Positions 26,711-34,790 of a stretch of DNA of 64,000 nt are shown one piece after another. Origin of the DNA: Clostridia bacterium (GTDB lineage: Bacteria > Bacillota > Clostridia > Christensenellales > Aristaeellaceae); contig JAFQOD010000028.1 in assembly GCA_017395685.1 (NCBI GenBank), forward strand, positions 1 to 64,000. Direction: 5' to 3'. A program made the translations under genes and the position numbers. The notes under the pieces were generated by a model. That model did no database searches, was not told the origin of the DNA, and saw only the letters and a list, made by a program, of their open reading frames with translations. Each line of letters opens with the position of its first letter. Position 1 is the stretch's first letter.

Positions 26711-26965
26711 ATGACCATTCATGTACATGTAGACTCCATGAAGGCCGCTGAGCACCTGAGCAGCATCTGCAAGGAATTTGAGAATGAGCTTCTCCTGCGG
26801 TCTGAGAAATTCTGCATCGATCCCAAATCCACCCTGGGCATCCTGGCCATGATGTATTCCGCCCGGAACAGCATGTATCTGGATACCAATGATATGGAAG
26901 ACAATCAGATCCCTCACCTGATCCAGGCCATCGATTCTTTCATCGTGAAGCCCGCTTCCAAGTAA
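26711..26965 (+). CDS. HPr-like protein lacking the phosphorylatable histidine motif
   Basis: An 84-residue protein with the length and end-pattern of HPr, the phosphocarrier of the sugar phosphotransferase system. The region LRSEKFCIDPKSTLGILAM lines up with HPr's ...K-S-[IL]-x-G-[IV] regulatory-serine segment, giving S40. However, the N-terminal G-x-H-A-R-P active site is absent: the same stretch reads VDSMKAAEHLSSICKEF. It could be a regulatory HPr paralogue rather than a carrier. AAAAGGAG precedes the start. No PTS genes are nearby. Confidence 0.7.
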   Translation: MTIHVHVDSMKAAEHLSSICKEFENELLLRSEKFCIDPKSTLGILAMMYSARNSMYLDTNDMEDNQIPHLIQAIDSFIVKPASK

Positions 26966-27039
26966 TCCCGGATGCGCTCGTCCTGAGCGTCCTTCGCCAA
27001 GCCGCCTTTACAGGCGTTGACATACAAATTGACATAGAG

Positions 27040-27080
27040 AAAATTCCCGGCGAGAAGCAATTGCTTCCCCCGGGAATTTT
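27040..27080. terminator. Bidirectional terminator between the HPr-like and phosphoesterase genes
   Basis: AAAATTCCCGG / CCGGGAATTTT with an inner GAAGCAA/TTGCTTC stem: a long two-part hairpin with A/T ends on both sides. The 75 bases before it (from 26966) show no other element I recognise. Confidence 0.85.
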
Positions 27081-27082
27081 CA

Positions 27083-27949
27083 TTATTCACTTTTTAAGGT
27101 AATCAGATGAAACTGGGGCCTTGTTCCCAGGCGCACCGGCAGAAAAGAGGTGCCCACCCCGTTGCTGATCAGGATATCTGTTCCGTTTTCCTTTTTCCAG
27201 CCGGTACGGTATCTTTCCCCATAATCGCTGGATGATTTCAGCGCCCGTCCGAAAAGGGCCACCTGGCCGCCGTGGGTATGGCCGCACAGCGCCAGATCAT
27301 AAAAGATTCCCCCGGCCATTTTATAGGTTTCCGGCAAAATATCCGGGGTGTGAGGCGCGAAAATGGTAAAATCCGCATCCCGGCACAGGGCCGCCGCCTT
27401 TTCCAAATCCGGATGCCCATTATAGTAATCATCCACACCGGCAATGGCCAGTTTTTTCCCCTCCCGTTCAATCACCAGCGCATCATTCACCAGAGGGCGG
27501 ATGCCCGCCTCCTGCATGGCCCGGGATATGGCCTGCAGGTTGCTTTCCGGCAGGGTTCTATCATGATTGCCCATAACGGCCACTGTGGCAATCTTTGCCC
27601 TGAAGCCCGGCTTCAGATGGAAAAATGCCAATGCCCCCTGGGAATCCTCCCCGTAATCGCCCCCCAGGATGATCAGATCCGGCGCCAGTGCGTTCACCCT
27701 CTCCACCAGCTTCATCACCCTGGCCTCATTCAGGTATGCGCCGTAATGGATATCCGATATATAGGCCACCTTCAGCCCGTCAAAGGCAGCGGGCAGGGCT
27801 GGGGATGTATAGGTATCCTCCGCCAGATCCAATTGCGCCGCCAAATATAGTGGATAAAAAATCGCACAGGATACCGGCAGCAGCATCAGCATCCGGCCAA
27901 GAAAATTCGCTTTCTTGGCTCTTTTTTTATTCTGTGAACCAGAATACAT
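27083..27949 (-). CDS. Membrane-anchored metallophosphoesterase (YkuE/YaeI-like)
   Basis: A 288-residue calcineurin-like phosphoesterase with an N-terminal membrane anchor (LGRMLMLLPVSCAIFYPLYLAAQ). The two-metal site is complete: YISDIHYG (D and H), ILGGDYGED (D), VMGNHDRT (N and H), FAPHTPD (H) and LCGHTHGGQVALFG (HxH). YkuE-type relatives act at the outer face of the membrane on lipid or envelope phosphates, for example UDP-diacylglucosamine-like substrates in related LpxH/YaeI groups; the substrate here is unknown. AAAGGAG precedes the ATG. It converges on the HPr-like gene. Confidence 0.9.
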   Translation of the reverse strand: MYSGSQNKKRAKKANFLGRMLMLLPVSCAIFYPLYLAAQLDLAEDTYTSPALPAAFDGLKVAYISDIHYGAYLNEARVMKLVERVNALAPDLIILGGDYGEDSQGALAFFHLKPGFRAKIATVAVMGNHDRTLPESNLQAISRAMQEAGIRPLVNDALVIEREGKKLAIAGVDDYYNGHPDLEKAAALCRDADFTIFAPHTPDILPETYKMAGGIFYDLALCGHTHGGQVALFGRALKSSSDYGERYRTGWKKENGTDILISNGVGTSFLPVRLGTRPQFHLITLKSE

Positions 27950-28142
27950 AATTATCTCCTTTCAAAGGAATACTTGCATTTTATCATATCATCAGTCAAT
28001 GCGCAATGAATCTGACATTTTCATTGATTTAATCATCTAATTTCTGATTATTTGATACTTTTTTTCATTAGTTCCTTAAAAGGGACTATCGTATGAAAGG
28101 AAGATACTACAATCATTCTGATAATAGGGATGGTGATTTTTC

Positions 28143-28283
28143 ATGAAATTAAACAAAGCTATCAGTATCAGAATATCTGAGCTTTTAACCAAAAAGCAGA
28201 TGACGCAATACTCCTTATTCATAAAAAGCGGTGTACCCAAATCGATAAGCATCAGTGATTTTTTAACTCTCCCCTATTTATAG
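28143..28283 (+). pseudogene. Internally deleted XRE-family helix-turn-helix remnant
   Basis: A 46-codon frame starts MKLNKAISIRISELLTKKQM and ends SISDFLTLPYL. The first half reads like the start of a small Cro/CI-type regulator (RISELLTKKQMTQYSLFIKSGVPKS) and the last ten residues like its usual end (ISISDFF-x-P type), but the recognition helix and following helix, about 25 residues, are missing between PKS and ISIS. The region 27950-28341 is AT-rich, unlike its neighbours, and holds only this remnant and a GGTGATTTTT ribosome-site motif that recurs before the amidase. Confidence 0.6.
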
Positions 28284-28341
28284 AAAATAATTTAGATCCG
28301 TGATTCCCGTCATCCGAACATTTGATTGGAAGGTGATTTTT

Positions 28342-29264
28342 ATGAGGAGCCAGCAGTTTTTTCCTGTATGTTGCTGATAATTTTCCTTTGCTCTCTTACC
28401 CCCTTATCAACATCCCAGGCCGCCATGAAGCTGGAATTAACCCCCTATGAAAGGGGCTTTTCCTATGCCTATTCCCTGCCCGGAGAGGATTTCAGCATCC
28501 TGTGGTACAGCACGCCTTCCGAAACAGGACGGCTGGTATTATGCAACGAAGAAGGCCAATACAGCGGCGATGTTTCCCTGCCCCTTTCCGGCGTGATCGT
28601 GTGCATCGATCCCGGGCATCAGGAATTTGGAAAGGCCGTCAGGACGCCCGCCGGCCCCGGCCTGACCGGTTATATCAAAGGCACTTCCGGTATGGCCCAG
28701 GGCGTTGTCACCCTGCGCAAGGAATTTATCGTTACGATGGAAGCAGCGGTAAAGCTGCGGGATGAATTGCTCCGCCAGGGCGCTACGGTTTTCCTGACCC
28801 GGGAGGAGCCCTATACGTTTCTTTCCAATCTGGATCGCAGCCTCATTGCCGAAGAGGGGGGCGCCCACATTATGCTGCGGCTTCATTGCGATCTCCGGGA
28901 GAATCGGAAAACCCAGGGCATTTCTGTCTACGTCCCCCGGAATTCCGATTACGCCCGGGCTGTAGCCGATCCTGATACCTACCGGCATATGGGAGAATTG
29001 CTGATCAACGCCATGAAAAACCGGCTGGGCTATGAACTGACGGAAGCCACCGGCCGGGTGCGTATCAATGATCAGTTTGTGGGCAACAACTGGGCCAAGA
29101 TGATCTGCTTCCTGGTGGAGATGGGCTTTATGTCCAATCCGGAAGAGGATATCAAGCTGGCCACCCCTGAATATCAGCAATGGCTGGCAGAGGGCATGGC
29201 CCAGGGCGTATATGAAATTGCCCTGTTCCGGGGATTGGTACAACCAGAAAATTCCGAACAATAA
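28342..29264 (+). CDS. N-acetylmuramoyl-L-alanine amidase (Amidase_3) with a likely frameshift in the signal peptide
   Basis: A secreted zinc amidase that cuts peptide stems from peptidoglycan glycan chains. The Amidase_3 core is intact: IVCIDPGHQ (zinc H), TLRKEFIVTMEAAVKLRDELL (zinc E), MLRLHCDLR (zinc H) and CFLVEMGFMSNPEED (catalytic E). The ATG at 28342 has a proper GGAAGGTGA site but its frame stops after eleven codons; restoring one T in the six-T run at 28357-28362 would give MRSQQFFSCMLLIIFLCSL, a good signal peptide leading into the main frame. Otherwise translation must start at ATG 28368, with no ribosome site, or TTG 28326. A sequencing error is possible. Confidence 0.85.
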
Positions 29265-29278
29265 TATGTTTTCATTAA

Positions 29279-29305
29279 ATACCGTCCGCCCGGACGGTAT
29301 TTTTT
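29279..29305 (+). terminator. Intrinsic terminator after the amidase
   Basis: ATACCGTCCG / CGGACGGTAT stem with loop CC, followed by TTTTT. Confidence 0.9.
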
Positions 29306-29328
29306 CTGCATAATCATCCATTTCTCCC

Positions 29329-29357
29329 TTGACATATGCAGCTTTTCAGCATACAAT
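29329..29357 (+). promoter_or_regulatory. Promoter of argF
   Basis: TTGACA (29329-29334) and TACAAT (29352-29357) with a 17-base spacer. No clear ArgR box was seen. Confidence 0.78.
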
Positions 29358-29391
29358 CAATGCTGTTCCATTTTTTTAAGGAGATTTATGT

Positions 29392-30294
29392 ATGAAGCAT
29401 TTATTGAAGCTGCAGGATCTTTCCCGGCAGGAAATCACCGAAATTCTGGATCTGGCCGATCAATTGAAATATGAAAAAAAGAACGGCATTCCCCATCCCC
29501 ACCTGGCCGGCAAAACCCTGGGCATGATTTTCCAGAAATCCTCCACCCGCACCCGTGTCTCTTTTGAGGCGGGCATGTATCAGCTGGGCGGCAGCGCCCT
29601 GTTCCTCTCCCCCCGGGATCTGCAGATCGGCCGGGGCGAGCCCATCCAGGATACCGCCCGGGTGCTCTCCCGGTATCTGGACGGCATCATGATCCGCACC
29701 TTTGATCAGGCGGAGGTAGAGGCCCTGGCCGAATACGGCACCATCCCCGTTATCAACGGCCTCACCGATTATTGCCATCCCTGCCAGGTGCTGGCCGATC
29801 TGATGACCATGCGGGAATACAAGGGCAAGCTGGAAGGGCTGAAATTCTGCTTTATCGGCGATGGCAACAATATGGCCAATTCCCTGATCGTAGGCTGCAT
29901 CATTATGGGCATCAAGGTGGCCATCGCATGCCCCAAGGAATATCAGCCCGATCCCGAAATCATGGCCTGGGCCAAGGAAAACGGCGATTTCCTGTGCACC
30001 GAAGATGTGATGAAGGCCGCCCGGGATGCCGACGCCCTCTACACCGACGTATGGGCCTCCATGGGCCAGGAAGAAGAAAAGGCCGTCCGTGAGGCCGCTT
30101 TCCGGGGCTATCAGATCAATGATGCCGTCATGGCCGCCGCCAAGCCTGACGCCATGGTGATGCATTGCCTGCCCGCCCACAGGGAAGAGGAAATCACCGC
30201 CAAGGTATTCGAAGCCCATGCCAATGAAATCTTTGACGAAGCCGAAAATCGCCTCCACGCCCAGAAGGCCGTGCTGGTGAAATTGATGAAATAA
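29392..30294 (+). CDS. argF: Ornithine carbamoyltransferase
   Basis: A 300-residue cytoplasmic enzyme that makes citrulline from ornithine and carbamoyl phosphate, in arginine synthesis or, run backwards, arginine breakdown. The carbamoyl-phosphate loop is SSTRTR (residues 50-55), DGIMIRTFDQ and NGLTDYCHPCQVLADLMT are the next conserved blocks, and HCLPAHR near residue 262 binds ornithine. AAGGAG precedes the ATG. It stands alone, so synthesis versus catabolism cannot be decided. The TIGR00300-like gene at 11316 could also act on ornithine. Confidence 0.96.
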   Translation: MKHLLKLQDLSRQEITEILDLADQLKYEKKNGIPHPHLAGKTLGMIFQKSSTRTRVSFEAGMYQLGGSALFLSPRDLQIGRGEPIQDTARVLSRYLDGIMIRTFDQAEVEALAEYGTIPVINGLTDYCHPCQVLADLMTMREYKGKLEGLKFCFIGDGNNMANSLIVGCIIMGIKVAIACPKEYQPDPEIMAWAKENGDFLCTEDVMKAARDADALYTDVWASMGQEEEKAVREAAFRGYQINDAVMAAAKPDAMVMHCLPAHREEEITAKVFEAHANEIFDEAENRLHAQKAVLVKLMK

Positions 30295-30308
30295 TGTGAA
30301 GATATAGT

Positions 30309-30366
30309 GCGAGAGGGGATTTCTTTTGAAAAAGAAATCCCCTCTCGCGCTCTCCCAAAGAAAACT
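30309..30366 (+). repeat. Dispersed hairpin repeat, copy B
   Basis: An 18-base-pair perfect stem (30309-30326 with 30331-30348, starting GCGAGAGGGG) with loop TGAA, then CCCAAAGAAAACT (30354-30366). It shares TTTTGAAAAAGAAA and the tail with copy A at 12422. It follows argF and has no terminal T-run. The remaining bases to 30500 are AT-rich with no feature I recognise. Confidence 0.8.
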
Positions 30367-30525
30367 ACTCCAGAGTATTGCTAAACGCAATTCAATCAGC
30401 TTGTTTCCCTGAGCATAATACAAATCAATTCCAAACGGATCCTGATAAATTATTTTTGATTTTTCTTTTATCCTGTAACGAAAACTGGCTTTTCATGACA
30501 AATAAGGTGAAAGGGGGGAAAAGGG

Positions 30526-30839
30526 ATGGACAAGGGCGCCAGCATGAACGAAATCTATCAGGAATACGCCCGCCCCGTCTATCTGTATCTGCAAAGCCTG
30601 TGCCATGATGAAAAGCTGGCAGAGGATTTAACCCAGGAAACCTTTTACCGGGCCATGAAAACCATTCATTCCTTTCGGGGGGATTGCCGGCTGATCACCT
30701 GGCTATGCCAGATTGGCAGCAAGGGGATGAGCAATATGCCTCCCCGGAGGATCAGGCCCTGCTGATGGAAGCCCTGGATCGATTCCAGGCCCAGGGAAAA
30801 CGAATTGAAGCCGATGCACTGAGCATGCTGAAAGAATAA
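30526..30839 (+). pseudogene. Truncated ECF-type sigma factor
   Basis: The frame from 30526 encodes a clear sigma-70 region 2: IYQEYARPVYLYLQSLCHDEKLAEDLTQETFYRAM, then FRGDCRLITWLCQIG. It then runs into unrelated residues and stops at 30765. From about 30720 a different frame continues GDEQYASPEDQALLMEALDRF to a stop at 30839; S-P-E-D-x-A-L resembles the segment between regions 2 and 4 of ECF sigmas. DNA-binding region 4 is missing, so at least one internal deletion plus a frame change has inactivated the gene. Confidence 0.7.
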
Positions 30840-30858
30840 GCGGAAAGGAGACATCTCC

Positions 30859-31242
30859 ATGCATCATCCGGAAAAAGAAAATTCATATCGCCAGGAAGCC
30901 GAGGATAAATGGGGCCATACTGACGCCTGGCAGGCCTATCAGCAAAAGGAAAAAGCAGGGCATTCTTTTAAAGAGGGGGCCGATGCCCTGATGGCACTGT
31001 TTACGGAATTGGGCGGCATGCAGCATCTGCCCCCTGAGGCAGAATGCGTGCAGAAAAAAATCCGTGTCCTGCAAGCCCTGATCACAGAAAACTTCTTTCC
31101 CAGCACAAAGGAAATCCTTTTCAGTCTGGGACAGATGTATATCCAGGATCCCCGGATGGAAAAAAGCATCGATCAGGCCGGCGGCCCGGGTACGGCTGCC
31201 TTTGCTGAAAAGGCCATCCGATATTATTGCAATCAGCCATAA
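30859..31242 (+). CDS. Stand-alone TipAS-domain protein
   Basis: A 127-residue all-helical protein matching the antibiotic-recognition domain of TipA-like regulators: EAEDKWGHTDAWQAYQQKEK at the N-terminus and MYIQDPRMEKSIDQAGGPGTAAFAEKAIRYYC at the C-terminus. In TipAL the domain follows a MerR helix-turn-helix and binds thiopeptides. Here no DNA-binding part is present and the preceding gene is a sigma fragment, so it may be a remnant or a free drug-binding (sequestering) protein, like the TipAS short form. GAAAGGAG precedes the ATG, and a terminator follows. Confidence 0.82.
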   Translation: MHHPEKENSYRQEAEDKWGHTDAWQAYQQKEKAGHSFKEGADALMALFTELGGMQHLPPEAECVQKKIRVLQALITENFFPSTKEILFSLGQMYIQDPRMEKSIDQAGGPGTAAFAEKAIRYYCNQP

Positions 31243-31246
31243 AAAT

Positions 31247-31278
31247 CCGGCAGTCTGAATCAGACTGCCGGTATTTTT
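31247..31278. terminator. Bidirectional terminator between the TipAS gene and clpB
   Basis: CCGGCAGTCTGA and TCAGACTGCCGG are perfectly complementary around a single A, flanked by AAAAA and TATTTTTTA. Confidence 0.92.
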
Positions 31279-33878
31279 TATTCAATCATTGCCTTAAAAT
31301 CCCCGGGATCGGCGGCGTCGATCAGGATGGTCTGCCCGGGCAGAATATCCCCGGCGATCAGCTTCCTTGCCGCCAGCGTTTCAATCTTTCCCTGGATCAC
31401 CCGCTTCATGGGCCGGGCGCCGTAAACGGGATCATAGCCCAGTTCCATCAGCCGGTCCAGGGCAGCATCAGTCAAACGGAGGGAAAGCTGCTTTTCCTTC
31501 AGGCGATTTTGCAGCCTTGCCAGCAGCAGATCCACAATTTTCCGCACCTGATCCCGGCCAAGAGGGGTAAAGATCACCGTATCATCGATGCGATTTAAGA
31601 ATTCCGGCCGGAAATGGCTGCGCAGCAGGGCCTGCACCGATGCTTTTGCCCGCTCGGACAGCATGCCGTCTCCGTCAATGCCTTCCAGGATCTGGGCGGA
31701 TCCCAGATTGCTGGTCATGATCAGGATGGTATTTCTGAAATCCACCGTTCTGCCCTGGCTGTCGGTTACTCTGCCGTCATCCAGAATCTGCAGAAGAATA
31801 TTGAATACATCCGGATGGGCCTTTTCCATTTCATCAAAGAGCACCACGGAATAGGGATGGCGGCGCACCGCTTCGGTAAGCTGTCCCCCCTCCTCATAGC
31901 CCACATAGCCGGGAGGAGCGCCAATCAGGCGGGATACGGAGAATTTCTCCATATACTCCGTCATATCGATGCGCACCAGGTTCTTTTCGTCATCAAAAAG
32001 CGCCTCCGCCAGGGTCTTGGCCAATTCCGTCTTGCCCACGCCGGTAGGCCCCAGGAACAGGAAGGAACCGATGGGCCGGTTTTCATCCGCCACTCCGGCA
32101 CGGGAGCGGAGGATGGCCTCGCTGACAAGCTGCACCGCTTCATCCTGGCCGATCACACGCTGATGGAGCACTTCGGGAAGGCGCAGCAGCTTTTCCCTTT
32201 CCCCTTCCACCAGTTTGCTTACCGGGATACCCGTCCAGCGGGAGACAATACGGGCAATTTCCTCTTCCGTCACCTTATCCCGGAGCAGGGTAGCATCGGG
32301 GGATTTGCTTTCCTTTTCCGCTTCTTCCAATTGGGCCTTCAGCTGGGGCAGCTTTCCATATTTCAGCTCCGCTGCCCGGGAAAGATCATATTTTCTTTCC
32401 GCCTGCTCAATTTCAGCGTGGATCCTTTCAATTTCCTCTCTGAGCTTTTGCACCTTGCCAATTTCATTTTTTTCATTTTCCCAGCGGCTGTGCATTTCCT
32501 TGAACTGATCCTGCATATCGGATAATTCCCTGCGCAGAATGGCAAGCCGCTCCTGAGACAGGGGATCGATTTCCTTTTTCAGGGCTGCTTCCTCAATTTC
32601 ATGCTGCATGATGCGCCGGCGGATATCATCCAATTCCGTGGGCATGGAATCCATTTCTGTCCTGATCAGGGCGCAGGCCTCATCCACCAGGTCGATGGCC
32701 TTATCCGGCAGGAATCGATCGGTAATATACCGGTTGGAAAGGGTGGCAGCGGCAATCAGCGCCCCATCCTGGATCTTTACGCCGTGGAATACCTCATAGC
32801 GTTCCTTCAGCCCCCGCAGGATGGAAATGGTATCCTCCACGGTAGGTTCATTGACCAGCACCGGCTGAAAGCGGCGCTCCAGGGCGGCGTCTTTTTCCAC
32901 ATACTTACGGTATTCATCCAGGGTGGTGGCGCCGATGCAGTGCAGTTCGCCCCTGGCCAGCATGGGCTTGAGCAGATTGCCTGCATCCATGGCGCCGTCG
33001 GTTTTTCCGGCCCCCACAATGGTATGCAGTTCATCGATAAAGAGCAAAATCTTCCCTTCGCTCTTCTTGATTTCTGCCAGCACCGCCTTAAGCCTTTCCT
33101 CAAATTCCCCACGGAATTTGGCGCCGGCAATCAGTGCCCCCATATCCAGGGAGAAAACGGAGCGATCCTTCAGGCTGTCCGGCACATCCCCCCGAACGAT
33201 GCGCAGGGCCAGGCCCTCCGCAATGGCGGTTTTACCCACGCCGGGCTCACCGATGAGAACAGGATTATTCTTGGTTTTTCTGGAAAGAATGCGGATCACA
33301 TTACGGATTTCCTGATCCCTGCCGATCACCGGATCCAGCTTGCCCTTCCGGGCTAGTTCCACCAGATCGGATCCGTATTTCTTGAGGGCATCATAGGTTT
33401 CCTCCGGATGATCGCTGGTCACCCGGGCGGCGCCGCGGACGGCAGAGAGGGCCTTTAAAAATTCCCCTTCCGTAACGCCCTGCCGCTTTAGCAATTGGCT
33501 TATCTCCCTATCCGGCGCCTTCAGCAGGCCAAGGAACAGATGCTCTACGGAAATATACTCATCCTTCATCCGTCCGGCTTCATCATGGGCGGCCCTGAGC
33601 GCTTTATCCAGATCATTGGAGATATACACCTTGCCCTCTTCACGGGAAAGGCCACGTACTGCAGGCAGCTTTTGCAAAAGAGTTTCGGCATCCCGGCCTA
33701 TTTCCCGGGCATTTACTCCCATCTTGCTCAGCAGCTGGGCAATCAATCCCTCCGGCTGTGCAAGCAGCGCAGAAAGCAGATGGACCTGCTCCAATTGCTG
33801 ATGGGCCCTTTCCCCTGCCAGGCGCTGGGCCAGCTGAATGGTTTCCATGGATTTTTGCGTATATGCAGAATCGGACAA
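31278..33878 (-). CDS. clpB: ATP-dependent disaggregase ClpB
   Basis: An 866-residue Hsp100 chaperone that, with DnaK, pulls proteins out of aggregates. In order: N-domain repeats (residues about 1-150), AAA1 with [15 protein letters not shown] and [13 protein letters not shown], the ClpB-specific middle coiled coil (about 405-530), AAA2 with [19 protein letters not shown] and [15 protein letters not shown], and sensor 2 (YGARPMKR). No ClpP-binding IGF loop is expected. The start is a TTG at 33878 with GAGGG seven bases upstream; the nearby ATG is in another frame. A CtsR box and promoter precede it. Confidence 0.96.
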   Translation of the reverse strand: MSDSAYTQKSMETIQLAQRLAGERAHQQLEQVHLLSALLAQPEGLIAQLLSKMGVNAREIGRDAETLLQKLPAVRGLSREEGKVYISNDLDKALRAAHDEAGRMKDEYISVEHLFLGLLKAPDREISQLLKRQGVTEGEFLKALSAVRGAARVTSDHPEETYDALKKYGSDLVELARKGKLDPVIGRDQEIRNVIRILSRKTKNNPVLIGEPGVGKTAIAEGLALRIVRGDVPDSLKDRSVFSLDMGALIAGAKFRGEFEERLKAVLAEIKKSEGKILLFIDELHTIVGAGKTDGAMDAGNLLKPMLARGELHCIGATTLDEYRKYVEKDAALERRFQPVLVNEPTVEDTISILRGLKERYEVFHGVKIQDGALIAAATLSNRYITDRFLPDKAIDLVDEACALIRTEMDSMPTELDDIRRRIMQHEIEEAALKKEIDPLSQERLAILRRELSDMQDQFKEMHSRWENEKNEIGKVQKLREEIERIHAEIEQAERKYDLSRAAELKYGKLPQLKAQLEEAEKESKSPDATLLRDKVTEEEIARIVSRWTGIPVSKLVEGEREKLLRLPEVLHQRVIGQDEAVQLVSEAILRSRAGVADENRPIGSFLFLGPTGVGKTELAKTLAEALFDDEKNLVRIDMTEYMEKFSVSRLIGAPPGYVGYEEGGQLTEAVRRHPYSVVLFDEMEKAHPDVFNILLQILDDGRVTDSQGRTVDFRNTILIMTSNLGSAQILEGIDGDGMLSERAKASVQALLRSHFRPEFLNRIDDTVIFTPLGRDQVRKIVDLLLARLQNRLKEKQLSLRLTDAALDRLMELGYDPVYGARPMKRVIQGKIETLAARKLIAGDILPGQTILIDAADPGDFKAMIE

Positions 33879-33925
33879 ATCGCATCCCTCTTTTCAGATA
33901 AAGTAAGGTTTTGAAGTCATTGATT

Positions 33926-33942
33926 ATTGACTTTCTTTGACC
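33926..33942 (-). promoter_or_regulatory. CtsR operator before clpB
   Basis: On the minus strand it reads GGTCAAAGAAAGTCAAT, matching the CtsR consensus RGTCAAANANRGTCAAA at all but the last position. It covers the predicted transcription start, so CtsR would repress clpB until heat stress. No ctsR gene is in the window. Confidence 0.82.
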
Positions 33943-33950
33943 TTCGATTT

Positions 33951-33979
33951 ATTTTAACCATATTTTCTCCGCCTGTCAA
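33951..33979 (-). promoter_or_regulatory. Promoter of clpB
   Basis: Minus-strand TTGACA (33979-33974) and TAAAAT (33956-33951) with a 17-base spacer. Confidence 0.8.
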
Positions 33980-34085
33980 GAGAAAAAATTAAATTTTCTT
34001 TAAATTTGCTTGAATTTGTCGGCAGAAAAGTGATTGTATTCGGGGCGATTTTATGGTATGCTATGATACGTGGAGGATTATGCTT

Positions 34086-34790
34086 ATGGATGACAGGTTA
34101 ATCAAAGCAGACGCCATCATATTCGATGTAGGGAATGTATTGCTGACCTATTCCCCCGAACGGATATGCACCCTTCTGCCGGAGGCTGTCCGCGCTCCGC
34201 TGCGGGATGCCCTGTTCGGCCCGGAATACCGATGGGGCGCATTCGACCGGGGCATCGAAAGCAATGAGGCAATTGCCAGGCGCATTGCCCAGATTGCCGG
34301 GCTGCCCGATGAATGGCCGCAGATCATCCATATTCTGCACCATTTCCCGGAAACCATGCATCCCATGCCCCTTTCCCGCCTGATTCCCCGGCTGAAGGCC
34401 ATGGGCAAGCGCCTGTATGCCCTCACCAATTTCCCGGAGCCCTCCTTTTCCAACGCCTGCAGGATTTTTCCCTTTCTGCAGCAGCTGGATGGGGCCGTGG
34501 TATCCGCCGTCGAAAAATTGGCCAAGCCTGATCCTGCCATCTTCCGCCTGATTGCGGAACGCTATCATCTGTCCCCGGAAAAATCCCTGTTTATCGACGA
34601 TCTGCTTCCCAATATCCAGGGCGCCGAAAAAGCAGGATTTCAAACCTGGCATTATGCCGGTGAAGATAAATTTTTGAATAACTTTCCAAAAGATCGGGAA
34701 CAAATGCCCCCTTTTCTTCGTCTATATATGCAGAGGGTGCATGATTCCCCCCAGAGGAATGCACTGATTGGAAGGAAGGATGTCCCATGA
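34086..34790 (+). CDS. HAD-superfamily hydrolase (haloacid dehalogenase/epoxide-hydrolase-like group)
   Basis: A 234-residue HAD phosphatase. Motif I is IIFDVGNVLLTY (the DxGNVLL form typical of the YihX-like subgroup), motif II ALTNFPEPSF, motif III lysine in EKLAKPDPAIF, and motif IV FIDDLLPNIQGAEKAG. YihX relatives hydrolyse sugar phosphates such as glucose-1-phosphate. The ATG at 34086 lies nine bases after TGGAGG; the one at 34080 is too near. Its stop overlaps the start of the lipoprotein gene, linking it to an envelope gene for no obvious reason. Confidence 0.88.
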   Translation: MDDRLIKADAIIFDVGNVLLTYSPERICTLLPEAVRAPLRDALFGPEYRWGAFDRGIESNEAIARRIAQIAGLPDEWPQIIHILHHFPETMHPMPLSRLIPRLKAMGKRLYALTNFPEPSFSNACRIFPFLQQLDGAVVSAVEKLAKPDPAIFRLIAERYHLSPEKSLFIDDLLPNIQGAEKAGFQTWHYAGEDKFLNNFPKDREQMPPFLRLYMQRVHDSPQRNALIGRKDVP

